Below are positions 11,690 to 24,026 of a stretch of 64,000 nt of DNA, in pieces. The translations under genes were made by a program, and so were the position numbers. Position 1 is the stretch's first letter, and each line of letters begins with the position of its first letter. The notes below the pieces were generated by a model that did no database searches, was not told where the DNA came from, and saw only the letters and a list, made by a program, of their open reading frames with translations. Location of the stretch: NCBI GenBank assembly GCA_920105625.2, contig CAKKTE020000559.1, forward strand, positions 806,001 to 870,000, written 5' to 3'. The DNA comes from Clusia tigrina (Eukaryota > Arthropoda > Insecta > Diptera > Clusiidae).

Positions 11690-12081
11690 CTTTATAACGC
11701 TCCAGTAAAAAGTTACAAGCATTTGTATGTTGCAAACTTTGATATGTGTAGGACGTACCGTATAGAAGTTAGGGCCATTTGAAATTTTATCAGTGTTTGA
11801 TTTGGGACTGAAGGGTAGCATAGCCTTGATCGATAGCTTAAATTGACAAGAGGCTCGAGTACTTTATTGTTACAAAATTTCAAGGTTTTATGACGCTCCA
11901 ATAAAAAGTTACAAGCATTTGTATGTTGCAAACTTTGATAGGTTTAGGATGTACCGTATAGAAGTTTGGGCCATTTGAAGTTTTATCATTGTTCGATTTG
12001 GGACTCAAGGGTAGCATAGATTTGAGCGATACGTTAAATTGACAAGAGGCTCGAGGTCTTTATTGTTACAAAATTTCAAGG
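11690..12081 (+). repeat. Dimer (392 bp) copy 2
   Basis: Tandem repeat of 11298-11689 at an offset of exactly two monomers. It is followed at about 12082 by an m3-type monomer ('gatagctg', 'atcaatg', 'ttgataag'), so the ancestral order m1-m2-m3 is kept after the duplication. Confidence 0.85.
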
Positions 12082-15000
12082 TTTTATAACGCTCCAGTAA
12101 AAAGTTACAAGCATTTGTATGTTGCAAACTTTGATAGCTGTAGGACGTACCGTATAGAAGTTAGGGCCATTTGAAATTTTATCAATGTTTGATTTGGGAC
12201 TCAAGCGTAGCATAGCTTTGAGCGATAGCTTAAATTGATAAGAGGCTCGAGTACTTTATTGTTACAAAATTTCAAGGTTTTATGACGCTACAGTAAAAAG
12301 TTACAAGCATTTGTATGTTGCCAACTTTGATAGGTGTAGGACGTACCGTATAGAAGTTAGGGCCATTTGAAATTTTATCAGTGTTTGATTTGGGACTCAA
12401 GGGTAGCATAGCTTTGAGCGATAGCTTAAATTGACAAGAGGCTCGAGTACTTTATTGTTACAAAATGTCAAGATTTTATGACGCTCCAGTAAAAAGTTAC
12501 AAGCATTTGTATGTTGCAAATTTTGTAGGTGTAGGACGTACCGTATAGAAGTTAGGGCCATTTGAAATTTTAGCAGTGTTTGATTTGGGACTCAAGGGTA
12601 GCATAGTTTTGTGCGATAGCTTAAATTGACAAGAGGCTCGAGTACTATATTGTTACAAAATTTCAAGGTTTTATGACGCTCGAGTAAAAAGTTACAAGCA
12701 TTTATATGTTGCAAACTTTGATAGGTGTAGGACGTACCGTATAGAAGTTACGGCCATTTGAAGTTTTATCAGTGTTTGATTTGGGACTCAAGGGTAGCAT
12801 AGCTTTGAGCGATAGCTTAAATTGAGAAGAGGCTCGAGTACTTTATTGTTACAAAATTTCAAGGTTTTATGACGCTAAAGTAAAAAGTTACAAGCATTTG
12901 TATGTTGCAAACTCTGATAGATGTAGGACGTACCGTATAGAAGTTAGGGCAATTTGAAGTTTTATCATTGTTCGATTTGGGACTCAAGGGTAGCATAGCT
13001 TTGAGCGATAGGTTAAATTGACAAGAGACTCAAGGTCTTTATTGTTACAAAATTTCAAGGTTTTATAACGCTCCAGTAAAAAGTTACAAGCATTTGTATG
13101 TTGCAAACTTTGATAGCTGTAGGACGTACCGTATAGAAGTTAGGGCCATTTGAAATTTTATCAGTGTTTGATTTGGGACTCAAGGGTAGCATAGCCTTGA
13201 TCGATAGCTTAAATTGACAAGAGGCTGGAGTACTTTATTGTTACAAAATTTCAAGGTTTTATGACGCTCCAATAAAAAGTAACAAGCATATGTATGTTGC
13301 AAACTTTGATAGGTTTAGGATGTACCGTATAGAAGTTTGGGCCATTTGAAGTTTTATAATTGTTCGATTTGGGACTCGGAGGTAGCATAGCTTCGAGCGA
13401 TAGGTTAAATTGACAAGAGGCTCGAGGTCTTTATTGTTACAAAATTTGAAGGTTTTATAACGCTCCAGTAAAAAGTTACAAGCATTTGTATGTTGCAAAC
13501 TTTGATAGCTGTAGGACGTACCGTATAGAAGTTAGGGCCATTTGAAATTTTATCAGTATTTGATTTGGGACTCAAGGGTAGCATAGCTTTGAGCGATAGC
13601 TTAAATTGATAAGAGGCTCGAGTACTTTATTGTTACAAAATTTCAAGGTTTTATGACGCTCCAGTAAAAAGTTACAAGCATTTGTATGTTGCCAACTTTG
13701 ATAGGTGTAGGACGTACCGTATAGAAGTTAGGGCCATTTGAAGTTTTATAAGTGTTTGATTTGGGACTCAAGGTTAGCATAGCTTTGAGCGATAGCTTAA
13801 ATTGACAAGACGCTCGAGTACTTTATTGTTACAAAATTTCAAGGTTTTATGACGCTCCAGTAAAAAGTTACAAGCATTTGTATGTTACATACTTTGATAG
13901 GTGTAGGACGTACCGTATAGAAGTTAGGGCCATTTGAAGTTTTATCAGTGTTTGATTTGGGACTCAAGGGTAGCATAGCTTTGAGCAATAGCTTAAATTG
14001 ACAAGAGGCTCGAGTACTTTATTGTTACAAAATTTCAAGGTTTTATGACGCTCCATTAAAAAGTTACAAGCATTTGTATGTTGCAAACTTTGATATGTAT
14101 AGGACGTACCCTATAGAAGTTAGGGCCATTTGAAGTTTTATAATTGTTTGATTTGGGACCCAAGGGTAGCATAGCTTTGAGCGACAGCTTAAATTGACAA
14201 GAGGCTCGAGGTCTTTATTGTTACAAAATTTCAAGGTTTTATGACGCTCCAGTAAAAAGTTATAAGCATTTGCATGTTGCAAACTTTGATAGGTGTAGGA
14301 CGTACCGTACAGAAGTTAGGGCCATTTGAAGTTTTATCAGTGTTTGATTTGGGACTCAAGGGTAGCATAGCTTGGAGCGATAGCTTAAATTGACAAGAGG
14401 CTCGAGTACTTTATTGTTACAAAATTTCAAGATTTTATGACGCTCCAGTAAAAAGTTACAAGCATTTGTATGTTGCAAATTTGATAGGTGTAGGACGTAC
14501 CGTATAGAAGTTAGGGCCATTTGAAATTTTAGCAGTGTTTGATTTGGGACTCAAGGGTAGCATAGTTTTGTGCGATAGCTTAAATTGACAAGAGGCTCGA
14601 GTACTATATTGTTACAAAATTTCAAGGTTTTATGACGTGCGAGTAAAAAGTTACAAGCATTTGTATGTTGCAAACTTTGATAGGTGTAGGACGTACCGTA
14701 TAGAAGTTACGGCCATTTGAAGTTTTATCAGTGTTTGATTTGGGATTCAAGGGTAGCATAGCTTTGAGCGATAGCTTAAATTGAGAAGAGGCTCGAGTAC
14801 TTTATTGTTACAAAATTTCAAGGTTTTATGACGCTCCAGTAAAAAGTTACAAGCATTTGTATGTTGCAAACTTTGATAGGTGTAGGACGTACCGTATAGA
14901 AGTTAGGGCCATTTGAAGTTTTATCATTGTTCGATTTGGGACTCAAAGGTAGCATAGCTTTGAGCGATAGGTTAAATTGACAAGAGGCTCGAGGTCTTTA

Positions 15001-15439
15001 TTGTTACAAAATTTCAAGATTTTATAACGCTCCAGTAAAAAGTTACAAGCATTTATATGTTGCAAACTTTGATAGCTGTAGGACGTACCGTACAGAAGTT
15101 AGGGCCATTTGAAATTTTATCAGTGTTTGATTTGGGACTCAAGGGTAGCATAGCTTTGAGCGATAGCTTAAATTGACAAGAGGCTCGAGTACTTTATTGT
15201 TACAAAATTTCAAAGTTTTATGACGCTCCAGTAAAAAGTTACAAGCATTTGTATGTTGCCAACTTTGATAGGTGTAGGACGTACCGTATAGAAGTTAGGG
15301 TCATTTGAAGTTTTATAAGTGTTTGATTTGGGACTCAAGATTAGCATAGCTATGAACGATAGCTTAAATTGACAAGAGGCTCGAGTACTGTGTTGTTACA
15401 AAATTTCAAGGTTTTATGACGCTCCAGTAAAAAGTTACA
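12082..15439 (+). repeat. Mosaic of satellite monomers without clear long HOR
   Basis: About 17 monomers. 12082-13050 still follows the 13-mer logic in shortened form (m3, m4-like, m6 with 'aaattttgtagg', m7 with 'cgctcgag', m8 with 'ctaaag'). 13050-15439 mixes 5-mer types ('ataattgttcg', 'gaccc', 'aaatttgaagg') and a second m6-m7-like pair near 14430-14700, where 'gcaaatttgatagg' is one base short. No gene or foreign sequence is visible. Confidence 0.8.
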
Positions 15440-16811
15440 AGCATTTGTATGTTACATACTTTGATAGGTGTAATACGTACCGTATAGAAGTTAGGGCCAT
15501 TTGAAGTTTCATCAGTGTTTGATTTGGGACTCAAGGGTAGCATAGCGTTGAGCGATAGCTTAAATTGGCAAGAGGCTCGAGTACTTTATTGTTACAAAAT
15601 TTCAAGGTTTTATGACGCTCCAGTAAAAAAATACAAGCATTTGTATGTTGCAAACTTTGATAGGTGTAGGACGTACCGTATAGAAGTTAGGGCCATTTGA
15701 AGTTTTATCATTGTTTGATTTGGGACCCAAGGGTAGCATAGCTTTGAGCGACAGCTTAAATTGACAAGAGGCTCGAGGTCTTTATTGTTACAAAATTTCA
15801 AGGTTTTATGACGGTCCAGTAAAAAGTTACAAGCATTTGTATGTTGCCAACTTTGATAGGTGTAGGACGTACCGTATAGAAGTTAGGGTCATTTCAAGTT
15901 TTATAAGTGTTTGATTTGGGACTCAAGGTTAGCATAGCTTTGAGCGATAGCTTAAATTGACAAGAGGCTCGAGTACTTTATTGTTAGAAAATTTGAAGGT
16001 TTTATGACTTTCCAGTAAAAAGTTACAAGCATTTGTATGCTACATACTTTGATAGGTGTAGGACGTACCGTATTGAAGTTAAGGCCAATTGAAGTTTTAT
16101 CAGTGTTTGATTTGGGACTCAAGGGTAGCATAGCTTTGAGCGATAGCTTAAATTGGCAAGAGGCTCGAGTACTTTATTGTTACAAAATTTCAAGGTTTTA
16201 TGACGCTCCAATAAAAAGTTACAAGCATTTGTATGTTACATACTTTGGTAGGTGTAGGACGTACCGTATAGAAGTTAGGGCCATTTGAAATTTTATCAGT
16301 GTTTGATTTGGGACTCAAGGGTAGCATAGCTTTGAGCGATAGCTTAAATTGAGAAGAGGCTCGAGTACTTTATTGTTACAAAATTTCAAGGTTTTATGAC
16401 GCTCCAGTAAAAAGTTACAAGCATTTGTATGTTGCAAACTTTGATAGGTGTAGGACGTACCGTATAGAAGTTAGGGCCATTTGAAGTTTTATCATTGTTC
16501 GATTTGGGACTCAAGGGTAGAATAGCTTTGAGCGATAGGTTAAATTGACAAGAGGCTCGAGGTCTTTATTGTTACAAAATTTCAAGGTTTTATGACGCTC
16601 CAGTAAAAAGTTACAAGCATTTGTATGTTGCAAACTTTGATAGGTGTAGGACGTACCGTATAGAAGTTAGGGCCATTTGAAGTTTTATAAATGTTTGATT
16701 TGGGACTCAAGGTTAGCATAGCTTTGAGCGATAGCTTAAATTGACAAGAGGCTCGAGTACTTTATTGTTACAAAATTTCAAGGTTTTATGACGCTCCAGT
16801 AAAAAGTTACT
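15440..16811 (+). repeat. 7-monomer HOR (1,372 bp), copy 1
   Basis: Seven monomers aligned to 16812 onward at an offset of exactly 7 x 196 bp. Shared rare markers are 'taatacg' (15471, 16843), 'aaaaaaatac' (15626, 16998), 'tcatttcaag' (15889, 17261), 'atgctacatac' (16038, 17410) and 'agaatagc' (16519, 17891). Several units carry 'attggcaag', which changes an in-frame TGA to TGG and so creates the longer spurious plus-strand reading frames here. Confidence 0.85.
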
Positions 16812-17966
16812 AGCATTTGTATGTTACATACTTTGATAGGTGTAATACGTACCGTATAGAAGTTAGGGCCATTTGAAGTTTCATCAGTGTTTGATTTGGG
16901 ACTCAAGGGTAGCATAGCTTTGAGCGATAGCTTAAATTGGCAAGAGGCTCGAGTACTTTATTGTTACAAAATTTCAAGGTTTTATGACGCTCCAGTAAAA
17001 AAATACAAGCATTTGTATGTTGCAAACTTTGATAGGTGTAGGACGTACCGTATAGAAGTTAGGGCCATTTGAAGTTTTATCATTGTTTGATTTGGGACCC
17101 AAGGGTAGCATAGCTTTGAGCGACAGCTTAAATTGACAAGAGGCTCGAGGTCTTTATTGTTAAAAAATTTCAAGGTTTTATGACGGTCCAGTAAAAAGTT
17201 ACAAGCATTTGTATGTTGCCAAATTTGATAGGTGTAGGACGTACCGTATAGAAGTTAGGGTCATTTCAAGTTTTATAAGTGTTTGATTTGGGACTCAAGG
17301 TTAGCATAGCTTTGAGCGATAGCTTAAATTGACAAGAGGCTCGAGTACTTTATTGTTAGAAAATTTGAAGGTTTTATGACTTTCCAGTAAAAAGTTACAA
17401 GCATTTGTATGCTACATACTTTGATAGGTGTAGGACGTACCGTATTGAAGTTAAGGCCAATTGAAGTTTTATCAGTGTTTGATTTGGGACTCAAGGGTAG
17501 CATAGCTTTGAGCGATAGCTTAAATTGGCAAGAGGCTCGAGTACTTTATTGTTACAAAATTTCAAGGTTTTATGACGCTCCAATAAAAAGTTACAAGCAT
17601 TTGTATGTTACATACTTTGGTAGGTGTAGGACGTACCGTATAGAAGTTAGGGCCATTTGAAATTTTATCAGTGTTTGATTTGGGACTCAAGGGTAGCATA
17701 GCTTTGAGCGATAGCTTAAGTTGAGAAGAGGCTCGAGTACTTTATTGTTACAAAATTTCAAGGTTTTATGACGCTCCAGTAAAAAGTTACAAGCATTTGT
17801 ATGTTGTAAACTTTGATAGGTGTAGGACGTACCGTATAGAAGTTAGGGCCATTTGAAGTTTTATCATTGTTCGATTTGGGACTCAAGGGTAGAATAGCTT
17901 TGAGCGATAGGTTAAATTGACAAGAGGCTCGAGGTCTTTATTGTTACAAAATTTCAAGGTTTTATG
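16812..17966 (+). repeat. 7-monomer HOR copy 2, matched for about six monomers
   Basis: Follows copy 1 closely until about 17966. There copy 1 continues with 'gacgctccag', 'gcaaac', 'ataaatg', but this copy jumps to 'gacggtccag', 'gccaac', 'tcatttcaag', the type normally four monomers earlier. The jump marks an unequal exchange in register with the monomer. Confidence 0.8.
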
Positions 17967-19729
17967 ACGGTCCAGTAAAAAGTTACAAGCATTTGTATGT
18001 TGCCAACTTTGATACGTGTAGGACGTACCGTATAGAAGTTAGGGTCATTTCAAGTTTTATAAGTGTTGAATTTGGGACTCAAGGTTAGCATAGATTTGAG
18101 CGATAGCTTAAATTGACAAGAGGCTCGAGTACTTTATTGTTAGAAAATTTGAAGGTTTTATGACTTTCCAGTAAAAAGTTACAAGCATTTGTATGCTACA
18201 TACTTTGATAGGTGTAGGACGTACCGTATAGACGTTAAGGCCATTTGAAGTTTTATCAGTGTTTGATTTGGGACTCAAGGGTAGCATAGCTTTGAGCGAT
18301 AGCTTAAATTGGCAAGAGGCTCGAGTACTTTATTGTTACAAAATTTCAAGGTTTTATGACGCTCCAATAAAAAGTTAAAAGCATTTGTATGTTACATACT
18401 TTGGTAGGTGTAGGACGTACCGTATAGAAGTTAGGGCCATTTGAAGTTCTATCAGTGTTTGATTTGGGACTCAAGGGTAGCATAGCTTTGAGCGATAGCT
18501 TAAATTGAGAAGAGGCTCGAGTACTTTATTGTTACAAAATTTCAAGGTTTTATGACGCTCCAGTAAAAAGTTACAAGCATTTGTATGTTGCAAACTTTGA
18601 TAGGCGTAGGACGTACCGTATAGAAGTTAGGGCCATTTGAAGTTTTATCATTGTTCGATTTGGGACTCAAGGGTAGAATAGCTTTGAGCGATAGGTTAAA
18701 TTGACAAGAGTGTCGAGGTCTTTATTGTTACAAAATTTCAAGGTTTTATGACGCTCCAGTAAAAAGTTACAAGCATTTGTATGTTACATACTTTGATAGG
18801 TGTAGGACGTACCGTATAGAAGTTAGGGCCATTTGAAGTTTTATCAGTGTTTGATTTGGGACTCAAGGGTAGCATAGCTTTGAGCGATAGTTTAAATTGG
18901 CAAGAGGCTCGAGTACTTTATTGTTACAAAATTTCAAGGTTTTATGACGCTCCACTAAAAAGCTACAAGCATTTGTATGTTGCAAACTTTGATAGGTTTA
19001 GAACGTACCGTATAGAAGTTAGGGCCATTTGAAGTTTTATCATTGTTTGATTTGGGACTCAAGGGTAGCAAAGCTTTGAGCGATAGCTTAAATTGACAAC
19101 AGGCTCGAATACTTTATGTTACAAAATTTCAAGGTTTTATGACGCTTCAGTAAAAAGTTACAAGAATTTGTATGTTTCAAACTTTGAAAGGTGTAGGACG
19201 TACCGTATAGAAGTTAGGGCCATTTGAAATTTTAGCAGTGTTTGATTTGGGACTCAAGGGTAGCATAGCTTTGTGCGATAGCTTAAATTGACAAGAGGCT
19301 CGAGTACTTTATTGTTACAAAAATTCAAGGTTTTATGACGCCCCAGTAAAAAGTTACAAGCATTTGTATGTTGCAAACTTTGATAGGTGTAGGACGTACC
19401 GTATAGAAGTTGGGGCCATTTGAAGTTTTATCATTGTTTGATTTGGGACCCAAGGGTAGCATAGCTTTGAGCGACAGCTTAAATTGACAAGAGGCTCGAG
19501 GTCTTTATTGTTAGAAAATTTCAAGGTTTTATGACGCTCCAGTAAAAAGTTACAAGCATTTGTATGTTGCAAACTTTGATGGGCGTAGCACGTACCGTAC
19601 AGAAGTTAGGGCCATTTGAAGTTTTATCAGTGTTTGATTTGGGACTCAAGGGTAACATAGCTTTGAGCGATAGCTTAAATTAACAAGAGGCTCGTGTACT
19701 TTATTGTTACAAAATTTCAAGGTTTTATG
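17967..19729 (+). repeat. Partial third 7-mer copy and derived monomers
   Basis: 17967-18720 repeats the latter four monomers of the 7-mer ('tcatttcaag' at 18045, 'atgctacatac' near 18192, 'agaatagc' near 18673), 784 bp after copy 2. 18720-19729 is a mixture with 'agcaaagc', 'gaccc' and 'ggggcc' types. A single base is missing in 'actttatgttac' near 19117. This is the last stretch without the GCTAGC variant. Confidence 0.75.
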
Positions 19730-21100
19730 ACGCTCGAGTAAAAAGTTACAAGCATTTGTATGTTGCAAACTTTTATAGGTGTAGGACGTACCGTATAGAA
19801 GTTACGGCCATTTGAAATTTTAGCAGTGTTTGATTTGGGACTCAAGGGTAGCTAGCTTTGTGCGATAGCTTAGATTGACAAGAGGCTCGAGTACTATATT
19901 GATACAAAATTTCAAGGTTTTATGACGCTCGAGTAAAAAGTTAGAAGCATTTGTATGTTGCAAACTTTGATAAGTGTAGGACGTACCGTATAGAAGCTAC
20001 GGCCATTTGAAGTTTTATCAGTGTTTGATTTGGGACTCAAGGGTAGCATAGCTTTGAGCGATAGCTTCAATTGAGAAGAGGCTCGAGTACTTTATTGTTA
20101 CAAAATTTCAAGGTTTTATGACGCTCCAGTAAAAAGTTACAAGCATTTGTATGTTGCAAACTCTGATAGGTGTAGGACGTACCGTATAGAAGTTAGGGCA
20201 ATTTGAAGTTTTATCAATGTTCGATTTGGGACTCAAGGGTAGCATAGCTTTGAGTGATAGGTTAAACTGACAAGAGGCTCGAGGTCTTTATTGTTACAAA
20301 ATTTCAAGGTTTTATAACGCTCCAGTAAAAAGTTACAAGCATTTGTATGTTGCAAACTTTGATAGCTGTAGGACGTACCGTATAGAAGTTATGGCCATTT
20401 GAAATTTTATCAGTGTTTGATTTGGGACTCAAGGGTAGCATAGCTTTGAACGATAGCTTAAATTGACAGGAGGCTCGAGTACTTTATTGTTACAAAATTT
20501 CAAGGTTTTATGACGCTCCAGTAAAAAGTTACAAGCATTTGTATGTTACCAACTTTGATAGGTGTAGGACGTACCGTATAGAAGCTAGGGCCATTTGAAG
20601 TTTTATAAGTGTTTGATTTGGGACTCAAGGTTAGCATAGCTTTGAGCGATAGCTTAAATTGACAAGAGGCTCGAGTACTTTATTGTTACAAAATTTCAAG
20701 GTTTTTTGACGCTCCAGTAAAAAGTTACAAGCATTTGTATGTTACATAGTTTGATAGGTGTAGGACGTGCCGTATAGAAGTTAGGGCCATTTGAAGTTTT
20801 ATCAGTGTTTGATTTGGGACTCAAGGGTAGCATAGCTTTGAGCGATAGCTAAAATTGGCAAGATGCTCGAGTACTTTATTGTTACAAAATTTCAAGGTTT
20901 TATGACGCCCCAATAATAAGTTACAAGCATTTGTATGTTGCAAACTTTGATAGGTTTAGGACGTACCGTATATAAGCTAGGGCCATTTGAAGTTTTATAA
21001 GTGTTTGATTTGGGACTCAAGGGTAGCATAGCTTTGAGCGATAGCTTAAATTGAGAAGCGGCTCGAGTACTTTATTGTTACAAAATTTCAAGGTTTTATG
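19730..21100 (+). repeat. 7-monomer HOR of 1,371 bp, copy 1 of 4
   Basis: Monomer order: 'cgctcgag' with GCTAGC (19851) and 'cttagattg'; 'cgctcgag' with 'gataagtg'; 'actctgatagg' with 'gggcaatt' and 'gagtgatagg'; 'gatagctg' with 'ttatggcc' and 'gaacgatag'; 'gttaccaac' with 'ttataag'; 'gttttttgacg' with 'acatagtttg' and 'gctaaaattggc'; 'gccccaata' with 'gtatataag' and 'gagaagcgg'. Length is 7 x 196 - 1 because of the GCTAGC deletion. Private changes include 'cttcaattg' near 20069 and 'gataagtga'-free 'aataataag' near 20913. Confidence 0.88.
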
Positions 21101-22471
21101 ACGCTCGAGTAAAAAGTTACAAGCATTTGTATGTTGCAAACTTTGATAGGTGTAGGACGTACCGTATAGAAGTTACGGCCATTTGAAATTTTAGCAGTGT
21201 TTGATTTGGGACTCAAGGGTAGCTAGCTTTGTGCGATAGCTTAGATTGACAAGAGGCTCGAGTACTATATTGTTACAAAATTTCAAGGTTTTATGACGCT
21301 CGAGTAAAAAGTTACAAGCATTTGTATGTTGCAAACTTTGATAAGTGTAGGACGTACCGTATAGAAGCTACGGCCATTTGAAGTTTTATCAGTGTTTGAT
21401 TTGGGACTCAAGGGTAGCATAGCTTTGAGCGATAGCTTAAATTGAGAAGAGGCTCCAGTACTTTATTGTTACAAAATTTCAAGGTTTTATGACGCTCCAG
21501 TAAAAAGTTACAAGCATTTGTATGTTGCAAACTCTGATAGGTGTAGGACGTACCGTATAGAAGTTAGGGCAATTTGAAGTTTTATCAATGTTCGATTTGG
21601 GACTCAAGGGTAGCATAGCTTTGAGTGATAGGTTAAACTGACAAGAGGCTCGAGGTCTTTATTGTTACAAAATTTCAAGGTTTTATAACGCTCCAGTAAA
21701 AAGTTACAAGCATTTGTATGTTGCAAACTTTGATAGCTGTAGGACGTACCGTATAGAAGTTATGGCCATTTGAAATTTTATCAGTGTTTGATTTGGGACT
21801 CAAGGGTAGCATAGCTTTGAACGATAGCTTAAATTGACAAGAGGCTCGAGTACTTTATTGTTACAAAATTTCAAGGTTTTATGACGCTCCAGTAAAAAGT
21901 TACAAGCATTTGTATGTTACCAACTTTGATAGGTGTAGGACGTACCGTATAGAAGTTAGGGCCATTTGAAGTTTTATAAGTGTTTGATTTGGGACTCAAG
22001 GTTAGCATAGCTTTGAGCGATAGCTTAAATTGACAAGAGGCTCGAGTACTTTATTGTTACAAAATTTCAAGGTTTTTTGACGCTCCAGTAAAAAGTTACA
22101 AGCATTTGTATGTTACATAGTTTGATAGGTGTAGGACGTACCGTATAGAAGTTAGGGCCATTTGAAGTTTTATAAGTGTTTGATTTGGGACTCAAGGGTA
22201 GCATAGCTTTGAGCGATAGCTAAAATTGGCAAGATGCTCGAGTACTTTATTGTTACAAAATTTCAAGGTTTTATGACGCCCCAATAAAAAGTTACAAGCA
22301 TTTGTATGTTGCAAACTTTGATAGGTTTAGGACGTACCGTATATAAGTTAGGGCCATTTGAAGTTTTATAAGTGTTTGATTTGGGACTCAAGGGTAGCAT
22401 AGCTTTGAGCGATAGCTTAAATTGAGAAGCGGCTCGAGTACTTTATTGTTACAAAATTTCAAGGTTTTATG
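21101..22471 (+). repeat. 7-monomer HOR of 1,371 bp, copy 2 of 4
   Basis: Same seven monomers as 19730-21100 at offset 1,371 bp (GCTAGC at 21222). A private change is 'ggctccagtac' near 21454, which destroys the XhoI hexamer in that unit; the same change recurs in copy 4, showing that copies 2 and 4 are the corresponding members of two duplicated pairs. Confidence 0.88.
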
Positions 22472-24026
22472 ACGCTCCAGTAAAAAGTTACAAGCATTTG
22501 TATGTTGCAAACTCTGATAGGTGTAGGACGTACCGAATAGAAGTTAGGGCAATTAGAAGTTTTATCATTGTTCGATTTGGGACTCAAGGGTAGCATAGCT
22601 TTGAGCGATAGGTTAAATTGACAAGAGGCTCGAGGTCTTTATTGTTACAAAATTTCAAGGTTTTATAACGCTCCAGTAAAAAGTTACAAGCATTTGTATG
22701 TTGCCAACTTTGATAGGTGTAGGACGTGCCGTACAGAAGTTAGGGCCATTTGAAGTTTTATCAGTGTTTGATTTGGGACTCAAGGGTAACATAGCTTTGA
22801 GCGATAGCTTAAATTGACAAGAGGCTCGTGTACTTTATTGTTACAAAATTTCAAGGTTTTATGACGCTCGAGTAAAAAGTTACAAGCATTTGTAGGTTGC
22901 AAACTTTGATAGGTGTAGGACGTACCGTACAGAAGTTAGGGCCATTTGAAATTTTAGCAGTGTTTGATTTGGGACTCAAGGGTAACATAGCTTTGAGCGA
23001 CAGCTTAAATTGACAAGAGGCTCGAGGTCTTTATTGTTACAAAATTTCAAGGTTTTATGACGCTTCAGTAAAAAGTTACAAGCATTTGTATGTTGCAAAC
23101 TTTGATAGGTGTAGGACGTACCGTACAGAAGTTAGGGCCATTTGAAGTTTTATCAGTGTTTGATTTGGGACTCAAGGGTAACATAGCTTTGAGCGATAGC
23201 TTAAATTACCAAGAGGCTCGTGTATTTTATTGTTACAAAATTTCAAGGTTTTATGACGCTCGAGTAAAAAGTTGCAAGCATTTGTATGTTGCAAACTTTG
23301 ATAGGTGTAGGACGTACCGTATAGAAGTTACGGCCATTTGAAATTTTAGCAGTGTTTGATTTGGGACTCAAGGGTAGCTAGCTTTGTGCGATAGCTTAGA
23401 TTGACAAGAGGCTCGACTACTATATTGTTACAAAATTTCAAGGTTTTATGACGCTCGAGTAAAAAGTTACAAGCATTTGTATGTTGCAAACTTTGATAGG
23501 TGTAGGACGTACCGTATAGAAGTTACGGCCATTTGAAGTTTTATCAGTGTTTGATTTGGGACTCAAGGGTAGCATAGCTTTGAGCGATAGCTTAAATTGA
23601 GAAGAGGCTCGAGTACTTTATTGTTACAAAATTTCAAGGTTTTATGACGCTCCAGTAAAAAGTTACAAGCATTTGTATGTTGCAAACTCTGATAGGTGTA
23701 GGACATACCGTATAGAAGTTAGGGCAATTTGAAGTTTTATCATTGTTCGATTTGGGACTCAAGGGTAGCATCGCTTTGAGCGATAGGTTAAATTGACAAG
23801 AGGCTCGATGTCTTTATTGTTACAAAATTTCAAGGTTTTATAACGCTCCAGCGCATTTGTATGTTGCCAACTTTGATAGGTCTAGGACGTACCGTACAGA
23901 AGTTAGGGCCATTTGAAGTTTTATCAGTGTTTGATTTGGGACTCAAGGGTAACATAGCTTTGAGCGATAGCTTAAATTGACAAGAGGCTCGTGTACTTTA
24001 TTGTTACAAAATTTCAAGGTTTTATG
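22472..24026 (+). repeat. Satellite spacer block between the two HOR pairs
   Basis: About eight monomers. It starts with 'accgaatag' and 'aattagaag' (22530-22560), shared with 26769 onward, then carries 'ggtaacatag', 'cgtgtac' and 'acagaag' types, a GCTAGC unit (23377) and a 12-bp deletion at 23850. The monomer at about 23090 to 23340 recurs at 27191 to 27441 (offset 4,101 bp). No non-satellite sequence was seen. Confidence 0.8.
23846..23856 (+). repeat. 12-bp deletion within a monomer
   Basis: 'ctccagcgcatttg' stands where other monomers read 'ctccagtaaaaagttacaag' and on to 'catttg'. Twelve bases covering the A5 tract are gone. Unlike the 30-bp deletion it occurs once only, so it has not been spread by later duplication. 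Confidence 0.85.

Noticed and set aside
10145..14282. Minus-strand open frames of 61-79 codons (also 5378, 15610, 16982, 19354, 26981, 29428, 29921, 32270, 33249, 34128, 60837) as genes
   Set aside because: Each covers little more than one monomer and encodes variants of the same peptide. Conservation follows the DNA repeat and not the codons, and the frame closes in the next monomer because 196 is not a multiple of three.
15515..17660. Plus-strand open frames of 61-83 codons (also at 18847, 23090, 25885, 27191) as genes
   Set aside because: They are the same satellite phase read in one frame, open only where an in-frame TGA has mutated ('ttggca' gives Trp, 'ccgaca' gives Arg, 'taccaa' gives Tyr). 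They recur with HOR spacing, have no ribosome-binding or promoter context and match no family I know.
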